Positions 1 to 9,128 of a DNA stretch of 64,000 nt are shown piece by piece. Each line of letters starts with the position of its first letter. The stretch's first letter is position 1. A model generated the notes under the pieces. The model did no database searches, had not been told where the DNA came from, and saw only the letters and a list, made by a program, of their open reading frames with translations. Source of the DNA: Topomyia yanbarensis (lineage: Eukaryota > Arthropoda > Insecta > Diptera > Culicidae); the NCBI RefSeq assembly GCF_030247195.1, contig NC_080672.1:354700413-354764412 (forward strand), read 5' to 3'. Position numbers and translations under genes: made by a program.

Positions 1-299
1 GATGATAATAGAAACATAGCAAAAATAGGCATATTACGTACCATGCTCTTTTAAACAAGTTTTCAAAGAGAAATCAAATATTTTCAAAATATGGGTCGAA
101 TCTCCACTAATCAAAGAATTTTTCATTTGTTTGTTGTTTTCCAGAAATGCTCATAGTTCTTGTCCAGTGTAATATTTCCATGTAATTTTTTCATGATTTT
201 CCCTAGATCCCTAGAAAATATATTAAACTAGAAACAATACTTAATTTTTTATCAGTTCACGGAGTTGAATTGAAAAATAGAAAAAAGAGACCAAGTCTC

Positions 300-490
300 C
301 TCCGTATAGAATTGAATTAAATCGGTTCCTACAGCATAAGTGATTAAAGTGACTTTACGCTTGTCCGGACATGCCGCAGACTCCGGTGATTCGCATTTAA
401 CGTCAAAAGATCCTGACTCCTGCGTTGCAAAAGACAAAGAGTTAAGTAGCCGGGAAACTATAAGCTTGCTCATTGACCCTACTCCACGTT
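300..490 (-). repeat. Dispersed repeat unit shared with 62395-62560
   Basis: The reverse complement of this stretch reads almost base for base like 62395-62560, including GTTTCCCGGCTACTTAACTC and the tract AACGCAGGAGT. It is non-coding as far as I can see. The two open frames crossing it, one on each strand, are not conserved in the other copy. A neighbouring part of the same family lies at 4656-4760. Bases 1-299 upstream hold nothing I recognise. Confidence 0.7.
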
Positions 491-1400
491 TTACATTTCT
501 TATAAAAGAAATGTATAGAATTCGCTCAAACTTTCAAGATTTTTTCCGAGGCCCGGAGGGCCGAGTCTTATATACCAATCGACTTAGCTCGACGATTTGG
601 GACAATGTCTGTGTGTGTGTGTCTGTGTGTATGTGTGTGTGTATGTAACGGACAAATTCTCATTCGTGTTTCTCAGCAATGGCTGAACCGATCTTATCCA
701 AACCAATTTTAAATGAAAGAACTAAAAAACAGTATGAACGCTATTAATTTGTTTTTGATTCTGATGTTTAGTTTCCAAGATATGAATGTTTGAATGCGTA
801 AAAATGGCGTTTTTTGCAGTTTTTTGAAATTATCTGCCGAAATTGACAATATAGATTAACAATTTATATGTTTTTGGACAGCTTTAACGAATACCTTTCG
901 AACAAGCTATAGATTGTAGAAATCGGACTATTATCAAAAGAGATATTTATCATTAAATGCGGACGAAAGATTTTTATCATTTCCCATTGCCAGAAATATG
1001 ACCAAAAACATGTAATCTATTATTAACGCCAAAACGGCTTATTTTAGGTCAATAGTATCTTCGGAGAATTTAATGGAGGTAATATGGCCTTTCTTCTGGA
1101 ATTGTGCTTTTGGTGATTAATCCCCCTATGAGTGAGATATTTTCACAAATTTTCTTGGAAGTGATTATATCGAAATGATGCCTTCAGCAAATTTGTAGCT
1201 CTTACTTTTGCGAATAACTTTACTAAAGACTTTAAATATCTATTTTGAATACTTTAAAAGTTATGGCTTGTTGTTTGTTGATTACTCTTTGTCGCCCATT
1301 TATTGTTCAATATAGTAATAATCCATTGAAATAAGCTAAACATTATTTCGATAAAACGACTTTTGTATTTCATTTTACTATCTACAACCGCTACAAATAA
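491..1400 (+). repeat. Culicine hairpin-headed repeat, subfamily A copy
   Basis: It begins with a perfect 8-bp hairpin at 493-514 (ACATTTCT, loop TATAAA, AGAAATGT). The signature GAGGCCCGGAGGGCCGAG follows, then a (TG)n tract, then GGCTGAACCGAT and TCAAATGAAAG-like blocks. The same order recurs on the minus strand at 7083-7265 and 43880-44010, and in a second subfamily elsewhere. The right boundary is uncertain. The stretch from about 860 to 1400 looks like the degenerate body of the same repeat. No gene is supported here. Confidence 0.7.
605..647 (+). repeat. (TG)n microsatellite inside the repeat
   Basis: An interrupted TG dinucleotide run with CTG and ATG variants. Equivalent runs sit at the same place in the other copies (about 2148-2175, 7118-7140 as CA, 12433-12475 and 15350-15420), so the tract belongs to the repeat and is not a local accident. 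Confidence 0.85.
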
Positions 1401-2046
1401 TCACCGAACACTTCCAAGTTGTCTGGAAGGAACTTGATACCTTATCAGCACAAAAATGTTCATTTGTGCGAACCTTCTCACTGCAATTTTTCTAACTTAT
1501 AACCATCGGATCGATCTGAAACATATCGGAAAATGAAAAGCGAAAAAAATAACTCCAAGCAACGGCGTAGCCAAGAGAAGGTTTTGGGGTTTAACACCGT
1601 ACAACACCCCCCCCCCCCACAACACCCAAAAAAAATATTGGATTGAAGTTGAAAATTTATTGATGCAGACTGATTTAATTCAATATTACAATAACAATTA
1701 TCTGATCCGTGGATTGATAACCTGTTGTTGTTAACATCATTAGGACTTTTGATAAATTGTCGGAATGGGGTCCTGATATGTAACTGATCTATTGGTTTTG
1801 ATTTCACAGTTGTCTAATTGCATCAATATCAAATTCCTGCCTGAAAACATTCCAATAGAAAATTCCAGAGTTCTGTAATCAATCATAATCCTCAGATTTA
1901 TATTCAAATTGATCTCGTTTTTGTAGAAATGTATTGTAATAAGGTTCTTTATTTAATAGGAAGCGAAGTTAAAATTGATTTAATGTCTATGAAACATAGA
2001 ACTGCTCACCAAAAAAATGCATAATTTTCAACATTTGCCAAAAATG
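1401..2046. other. AT-rich non-coding stretch with poly-C
   Basis: No gene is seen. A run of about 13 C lies near 1607-1619. Next to it is a GGCGTAGCCAAGAG block of the kind that borders other mosquito repeats (compare GGCTACGCCGCTG near 3365). Confidence 0.4.
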
Positions 2047-2460
2047 TTTTTGTCTTTCTCATTCACTCTAAAATTCGTCAATCTAATCCCGACCCGGAGG
2101 ACCGAGTGTCATATGCCAATCGACTGAGTTTGTCGAGATCGGAAAATGTCTGTGTGTGTATGTATGTGTGTATGTGGAAAAAAATGTGACCTCAGTTTCT
2201 CAGAGATGGCAGGACCGATTTACACAAAGTTAGTCTCAAATGAAAGGTACAACCTTCCCATCGGCTGTTATTGAATTTTTTATTGATTGGACTTCCGGTT
2301 CCGGAGTTACGAGTTGAAGAGTGCAATCACACAGCAAATTCTCATATAAACTGAAATGAAAAATTTTCAACATCAAATTTGTATTTTTGATGCCAAATGA
2401 CTTTACAATGCATGAAACATTGAGATGTTTGACAAAAATTGACTTCTTTGGACTTTGGTA
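2047..2460 (+). repeat. Hairpin-headed repeat, subfamily B copy (head eroded)
   Basis: It carries GTCTTTCTCATTCACTC, CCCGGAGGACCGAGTG, a (TG)n tract, GGCAGGACCGATTTAC, TCAAATGAAAGGTAC and TTCCGGTTCCGGAGTTACG in the family order. The hairpin at its head has been lost. A second copy starts directly at its end. Confidence 0.75.
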
Positions 2461-2836
2461 CATTTTTGCCTTTCTCATATAGAAAGGTTATGCAATCACT
2501 CTAAAAATCGTCAATCATACCGGCCCGGAGGGAGTATGCAGTGAGGGGTTGCTACTTTAAAATTAAAACTAATTTAAAATTTCTTAACAAGTTGAACATT
2601 TTCGGCTGCACCTGGACCTCTCGGATCTTTCTCCATGATCCGCCGCTGGTTTCAAGCGATGTTTCAGTATCACATAGTATCTCAAGATCGTGGCTGTCGA
2701 TCCATTGTATGTATGTGCAAATCGTACTGAACATGTAATATTCATTCCCACCATTGTATTGAACATAACCAGCCATGGAATCGTAGTCTGGACAAATGAG
2801 ACAAGCACAATTGCACCACTAGATGGATTAAAATAG
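2461..2836 (+). repeat. Hairpin-headed repeat, subfamily B, internally deleted copy
   Basis: It starts with a perfect 7-bp hairpin, CCTTTCT-CATAT-AGAAAGG (2469-2487). It ends with the family tail CACAATTGCACCACTAG plus TGGATTAAAATAGG. The middle, with TATGCAGTGAGGGGTT and TCTTAACAAGTTGAACATTT, matches the block near 12950-13020 rather than the usual (TG)n body. Confidence 0.7.
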
Positions 2837-2839
2837 GTT

Positions 2840-4655
2840 TTTATTTTGGGAATGCGTCGAGTTGAGACGAAAACGTAATATGATTAATAACGAGGATAAC
2901 ACTTTCCGAATGTAGAGAGAAATTTATGAAAAATGACGATTTCCATTCGACTCTAGCAGGTTCTGATCGATTTTGATGAGCATTTGATTTTTGTTGTATG
3001 ACCAATTGTATGTATAGGTCAAATGTTTAAAAACAGTAATTTAAGGTCAAGATAACATCATTTTGAAACCGCCAATTTTGGAGGTTTAGTATCTTCGATG
3101 AGTTTTACAAACGTTAAACAGCGCATCATTTGATAAAACAATTTTGACGGTATATTGTCCAAGAAGTATTTATGGTGAATTTTCTCAGGTTAATATTCAG
3201 GACTACAATAAAGTCGCAACAAATTCGCTAAAGACACGAACCTTGTTACTGTTTTCTGGAAAATAATTCTGCATAATTTTAAAACTTCAAAAATTATGGT
3301 TTCGGAATTATGCCGTTTAGACAGTAAGATCGATTTTCACCAAACCCCCGCCAAACCGAATTTCTGGCTACGCCGCTGACTTCAAGTAAGTAGAAACAAA
3401 GTCGTTCTACACTCGTTCACAAGAAACTTCTTCGAATGCTGAATATCTATTATAATACATTGACACCCCAATTGTATCAGCCAAATATGTATTGCCAAAT
3501 ATGATTTTTTTATTGCATCGAACTACAACAATTTTTAGGTAGCTTTCAAGAGGTTATTTTATAGACTTCTTCCAAAATTTGGCGAACCTATTCCAATTCG
3601 TATACCAATTAATTGGTATACTTAAGGGTTTATATGTTGCAGATACAGAAAATACTGAAATTTTCAGCTTTTGTCCTACACAATATTACGAAAGCTTATT
3701 AAACAATTTTTCCTAATAAGTTTTTGAAAATTATAAACTATTTGAAATTTTTTAATAGTTTAATTTTTTATTTAACCGTGATTTTTTAATAAAGAGTTAC
3801 CATCGCTTCACAACGTAGTCTATTTTTCATGGCTTGCGGTGAGTACGATCTCTCGAATTGCTGAACTGAAAATTATGGAATGGAAAATAATTTTTAGTGT
3901 TCTTTACAGATTTAACTCGCCGCGCAGATAGCTCTGAATTAGACCCGCTGGTGCCCTAAGACGATTTCGCTAGATTTTCGGAGCACTGTGCACCCAGTGC
4001 ATTAACGCATGTGACGGAAGGCTATCGAAAAGTTTCGTGAAAATGAAAATTCCAGTAATGATGATGATTTCCCCAAACGGTTCGTTTTCGAGAGGTTTTT
4101 ATTTGTTCTTTGACATTAGGATTAGCGGTAATAATTCAAATCAAGGATACTACTGGGAAGTCACCTTTAGAAATAGTCGATGTCGAAGTAAAATTTGGAA
4201 CTATGCACGCAGGCACTTCAGAGATAACGTGATATCAGGAGCTGCGATTTCATTTCAACGTTTTTTTGTGAAAAGGGCGATATTCACAAATGTAAACATA
4301 AGGCTTTTTTCATACATCCGAATGATAACTAAATAACCCCTTTAGGAAAATTCAGTTTTCCCACCACAATTTGGATATTTTATTAACAGAGCATTAACAA
4401 TAATTCGTTGGAATGTCTATTTTATGGGACATTTTTTCGCTTTCCCATTGATTTGGTTTGAGATTTCTAGCACTGATGTTGTCCTATGCTGATTTGAGCG
4501 ATTCTCTGAGTCCTGCCACTATCCCATGTAGTATGTGTTATCAAAAACATCGCGAAACATCAAGTTCTAAATGTTCTCAAACGATATAATATCCGAAGAG
4601 AGTGATAAGAGTTATAAGAAATATCTCCTCACACTGTTAGGTGGATTAAAAGCGT
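2840..4655. other. AT-rich non-coding region, no gene seen
   Basis: About 1.8 kb of AT-rich sequence. The part up to 3380 (TTGGAGGTTTAGTATCTTCG and a closing GGCTACGCCGCTG) looks like degenerate dispersed repeat. From 3380 to 4655 I see no motif, splice-flanked frame or inverted ends that support a feature. Confidence 0.4.
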
Positions 4656-4760
4656 TTTTTTTCTAAACTTTCTTACTTCAAATCCTTGCTCTTCCTTGAG
4701 TACTATGGCTCTTTATATTTGAAAGAAATATTTCATCTTCACGTCCCTTGCTAATTAAAT
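4656..4760 (-). repeat. Dispersed repeat fragment shared with 62314-62395
   Basis: The reverse complement (AGTACTCAAGGAAGAGCAAGG, then AAGTAAGAAAGTTTAGAAAA) closely matches 62314-62395. In the 62 kb copy this part is joined directly to the part matching 300-490, so these two places hold different pieces of one repeat family. Confidence 0.65.
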
Positions 4761-4881
4761 GCGTTACAGTATAAAAAAGGAAAAAGATTGACTCACTCTA
4801 AGTCGTTAATAAAACAGGAAAAAAAAATTAAATTGGAGGTTATGTGGTTTTCAATTTTTGCTAACATGACTCTCCATAGTG

Positions 4882-4914
4882 CAACGTTTCGAAGGAATAA
4901 CCCTTCATCTTCAG
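4882..4914 (-). ncRNA. Hammerhead-ribozyme-like motif (decayed candidate)
   Basis: On the minus strand the order is CTGAAGA, a hairpin (GAAGG, 6-base loop, CCTTC), GAAA, then CGTTG. This is the layout of a hammerhead core (CUGANGA, stem II, GAAA) followed by an ACGU palindrome like the minimal stem III known from Penelope-like retroelements. Against it, one unpaired T sits before stem II and only the first base pair of stem I forms. It is therefore at best a relic, and may be an unrelated repeat hairpin. No Penelope reverse transcriptase is seen nearby. Confidence 0.35.
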
Positions 4915-4929
4915 GGTAAAGCAGGGTTT

Positions 4930-6540
4930 GAACATACATTAGTTACGGTTTTCTCATAATGCAAATATTTTCAAATTATGTCAGGACTACAAGTAATTTC
5001 TTTTTCAAGTTGAATGTAATATTGAGTTTGTTACCGCGAGTGGTTCTGCTCTACACTAAAATGAAAGACTATTTATAGGAAAACAGCATATAAAAAAAGT
5101 TTTGTCTTCCTAAACCTACACCAACGTCTAACGGGGAATTAGATCAACTCGTCATAAATGTTCACTTTGAAGTGATCTTACACGTTGTTTTGTCTTTCAA
5201 ACGAACTTACATATGAATTTTTGAAAATAGTTTATTTATTGGTTTATTCACGAAATGTTTTCAGAGTTTAATTCCTGGAATCAAATTCAAAATCGATTTA
5301 GTTTTGTCAATAAAACATCAGTTAAGAAATACTCTTTATCTAACGATCTCATTTTTATTTGTTGAAACATGAATAGTTTAATATCTGTGCCGTTCGTGAA
5401 TGGATTTACACGATCTATGTTTTGTTGGAAATGTACTTTTGTAAGCTTTCTAGTTATATGAATCCAGCGCTACTCAATTGCACTGTTCGAAAGCTATTTG
5501 CTTACAACATGTTGTGTTTTGACAAAATCACCCATATCTCAGAAAGTAAACAAAATATCCAAAAACAAAAATTAAAGGGTTGTGTACAGGACACGACCAC
5601 GGTAACATTAAAAATGTAGCTTTTTTCAAGAGCGTGCAAATGAATTTTATCTATCACACATATCGTTCTTGCTCACTCTTCTGTTTTCATATGTTACAAT
5701 TAGCTATACACCCTCCACATTAAAACATAATTTATTGAAGGTCATTTAACGGTAATATATTATTACAAAATAGGCTGTTCTGTCCAGAAAATATATTCAA
5801 AAGAAAAGCTCCATATTGAGAACTGTGATGAGGAAGCCCACGCCCGCCAACGGAAATATACAGATTCTTCATGAAATATGAAATTTCATTTTCCATTTAA
5901 ATTTCTAATAATGTACTAATGAACTTAGGTAAACAATCTTAAGGTTAAGTATTTATTGATCAATTAGTGGTGGAACAAATGAAATTATTTGATAAATTAC
6001 ATTGTTATACAACGTTCGCACTACCAGTTAAAACGGGTTTTTATGCTATCTTGGTGACATTTTTGTTGTTGCTAATTATTATAACGTGTTATAACTCTGT
6101 AGTGTAAACATTGTATTATTAAACCAATTCTGCAGCGTTTTATATTATATAGGTGTTTTATGTGGTAATAGGAATGACGTAATTATATCTCCAGTACAGC
6201 GGTTTGTTTCATAATTTAAAACAGATTTATTTTAAAATTTAAATTGGTTAAATACACAAACGTTCTATTTATTGTATAATTTAAAACGCGATTAGAACTT
6301 TGTTTTAAATACTTAGGGCAGGACAGATACTCTGACTGGATAAACTGGGAAAACCAGTCCAGTAACGCTTAAAATACGGCTTGAATTTTAATCGAAAAAG
6401 AACACCCGCTTAAACTGCTGCTGGGACGGTAAGTTCTGTTTTAAAATTTTCCATTTTGTGCAGTACGAAATAAAAGTGTTTGAAATTAGACAACAATATG
6501 TTCTGCTGTGAATGTGATTGTTTCCGATGCAATTACACTC
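4930..6540. other. AT-rich non-coding region, no gene seen
   Basis: No supported gene. Open frames here are short and AT-driven (for example 5422-5619, rich in Lys, Asn and Phe) and show no domain or splice context. Confidence 0.4.
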
Positions 6541-6568
6541 AGGTTTTTTTACACGGGGGATACAGGCC

Positions 6569-6649
6569 GCGTAAATGAAAACCGCGTAAATTTCAAAATC
6601 CGCGTAAATGAAAACCGCGTAAATTTCAAAATTCGCGAAAATGAAAACG
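6569..6649 (+). repeat. Short tandem repeat, about 34-bp unit
   Basis: Two and a half copies of a unit built from CCGCGTAAATGAAAA and CCGCGTAAATTTCAAAAT. The second copy is nearly identical, and the last half copy has decayed (TTCGCGAAAATGAAAAC). The unit itself is a duplication of GCGTAAAT blocks. Confidence 0.8.
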
Positions 6650-7082
6650 ACGATGTTGCTCGTATGGGATAAGAGCAACAACTGATTTGAACGGACACGC
6701 GTCGCTTCTATTTATGACTTTTCGTGTTTGATTGAGCCACTAAGGTGCCTCCTATTGACGGCTCTGTCTGTGAAATCTGTCGCACGAATGGTAATTTTCC
6801 CATTTTTCGTGAACTTTTTAATTTTATCATTTTCAAAAGTCTATTTTAATTGCGGAAATATTAAATTATTGCCAATATTTAAGTTAGGTGTTTCTGTATG
6901 AATGATTAAAATTCATCTAGTAATGTCGGAGTTATAAGCGTGCAAACCTTACATAGTTTCGTTACATGGGAGACAGTTTAGATTTCAGAATGACACCTAT
7001 CCCCAGATAGCGGAGTAAGACATTTTCAATGTCAAAATAATAGTATCAAATTGACACGTTAGGCCGTTCATTTGAAACTCGT

Positions 7083-7265
7083 TTAGTTGAGAAAATTTCG
7101 TGACATTAGTGCACATACATACAGACACACACACATAGATACAGACATTGTCCCAATTTGTCGAGCTACGACGATTGGTATATGATACTCGGCCCTCTGT
7201 GCCTCGGAAAAAGTTTTCAAAGTTTGAGCGAATCCTTTACATCTTTTGTAAGAAATGTAAAACAT
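7083..7265 (-). repeat. Hairpin-headed repeat, subfamily A copy (5' part only)
   Basis: Read on the minus strand it starts TTACATTTCTTACAAAAG. It then has GATTCGCTCAAACTTTG, GAGGCACAGAGGGCCGAG, ATACCAATCGTCGTAGCTCG and a CA/TG tract, in the same order as 491-650. It breaks off after the dinucleotide tract. Confidence 0.75.
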
Positions 7266-7391
7266 AGTCCAGTAGGTTTTTCTACAAAGGGGTAAAATTG
7301 AATTGTGATTCGATACCAGTTTCTCGTCATGTGTCGGGATCGAAAAAGTCGTGACAAAAAATCTAGATGTATGCTAACGAGCGCACTTGTA

Positions 7392-8137
7392 TTTAAGGAG
7401 GGGGGTTAAGGGTTTTAGCGCGGAAAAAAACTTTTTTTTAATCTTTTTGAAACTTTGCGTGAAGCGAATTGATCCAAACTTTCTTACGTTATAGTGTATC
7501 ATTTTAATAACATGCTGTAATGTTTCTGTGCAAAAATATCGACAAACGACTTGGTGACGAAGCTTTTTGTAGAACGTCTCTGGAAAAAAAAAACATGATT
7601 TGAGGTGTTACCTATCATTCAAAAGCTACTTAACCGATTTCTTTCAAACTTTGCATACACATTCTATTTAAAAAATAACCTAACCCCTACGTTGAGTTTT
7701 TGAGACAGTTTTTTGTTTAAGGGGGTGTTTACTTATAAAAAGGCGGAATTTTTTTGTTAAGATAGAAATTTTTATTTAAAATGAGTAATAAACCCCCCTA
7801 ATTGAAAGTTTATCTCTAAAACGCAACATAGGGGTTGGACATTTTTTTTACATCGAAGAATGTGTATGCAAAGTTTGAAAGAAATCGGGTCAGTAGTTTT
7901 GAAATGGCAGGTAATACCACAAATCATGTTTATCCAGAGACGTTCTATAAAAAGCTTCCTCACCGAGTTGTGTGTCGATATTTCTGCATAGAAAAATTAC
8001 AGCATGTTATTGAAATGATACACTATAATGTTCAAAAGTTTTGATCAATTCGCTTCACGTAAAGTTCTAAAAAATCGCAAAGAAAGTGTTTTTTTTTCTC
8101 GCTAAAACCCTTAGTCCCCTTCACCCTTCCCCCGCCC
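7392..8137. repeat. Foldback element with about 340-bp inverted arms
   Basis: The left arm (about 7392-7740) and right arm (about 7785-8137) are imperfect reverse complements around a centre near 7762. Examples are GGTTTTAGCG at 7411 paired with CGCTAAAACC at 8100, and TTTCTTTCAAACTTTGCATAC paired with GTATGCAAAGTTTGAAAGAAA. Several indels separate the arms. The outer ends are C/G-rich (GGAGGGGGGTTAAGGG, and CCCTTAGTCCCC followed by CCCCCGCCC). There is no coding capacity; the open frame at 7835-8044 lies inside the right arm and is accidental. Confidence 0.8.
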
Positions 8138-8194
8138 TTAAAAAGATGAGGTTCAACAAATTCTTGTAAAGCCCTACATCTGACGAACCGAGTA

Positions 8195-9126
8195 GGGGAA
8201 CATGGGGGGACTTGACCAAGCGCAAAATTCTATTTTTGGCTATGGCGTCTTCTATTCGATTCTTAATTTTTTTTTCAAAAATATTTTTATGCTTCTTTCG
8301 ATCCCTTAAGGTAATTTTAAAAGTTTGGAATGAAAAATGCTTTCCTTACAGAAAACATTACGTGATGAATTTGCATTAAATGATGTAATTTTTTTTATCA
8401 AACTTTGTGTGGACATATCTATTCGACTACTAATTACTATTAATGTACTAACATGCCATCTTAATCGCGTTTGTAGCAGTAAAATGATTTTACATAAATT
8501 GGAACAATGGAATAAGCATTACTAGAATTTGCATGACATTGAACGCAATAACTAATTTTGGGGGGACTTGACCAAGTGGCAATTAGCTGCAGAAAGATGC
8601 AAAATTCCTGATATTTATTATGCTTTGGTATCTATTGTTAATGTTAATCACGTCATAAAAAATCACACCTCAAACATAAGTCTTTATATTTTAGTATTAG
8701 TAAACAAAGTTAGAAATAGTATGACTGATTTCGCGACGTGTCAACACGCAATGCAAGCAGTACAGATAATCTTTAAAAAGAAATGCATTAAAAAAAAACA
8801 AAATTTATCAAATGTAACCCTTTTATATTTTTACTGCTACCTAAGAATATCGACAATATGGAAAAAAATAATTACAGTTGTTTTATGTCATTATTTTTTA
8901 TTATGATTTTTCAAAATTCGCTTGGTCAAGTCTTGACCAAAAAAAAAACGATCTCAGACAAAATTTTGTAACTTTTCTAAAATTAAATTAAAAATTCTGC
9001 AAAAAATCATAAAGACGCACAATAACTTTGCACATTATATCTTAATGACTTTTGAGGGATTGAAGGCTTTTTTAGAGATTTATGCAGTTTTAGCTGAAAA
9101 CCTGGTCAAGTCTCCCCATGTTCCCC
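8195..9126. mobile_element. TA-flanked MITE, copy 1 (932 bp)
   Basis: The ends are GGGGAACATGGGGGGACTTG and the inverted CAAGTCTCCCCATGTTCCCC, with TA outside each end (8193-8194 and 9127-9128). A TA duplication fits the Tc1/mariner superfamily. No transposase is present. The terminal word GGGGGACTTGACCAAG recurs internally at about 8561, and a partial inverted copy lies near 8929. A second copy is at 62122-62779. Confidence 0.8.
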
Positions 9127-9128
9127 TA

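Noticed and set aside
340..648. 102-residue open frame
   Set aside because: It crosses the border between two different repeats and ends in the (TG)n tract as a Cys-Val run. The frame is not conserved in the 62 kb copy.
8568..8906. 112-residue open frame inside the TA-type MITE
   Set aside because: It is Lys/Asn/Ile-rich from AT-rich DNA, absent from MITE copy 2, and has no domain.
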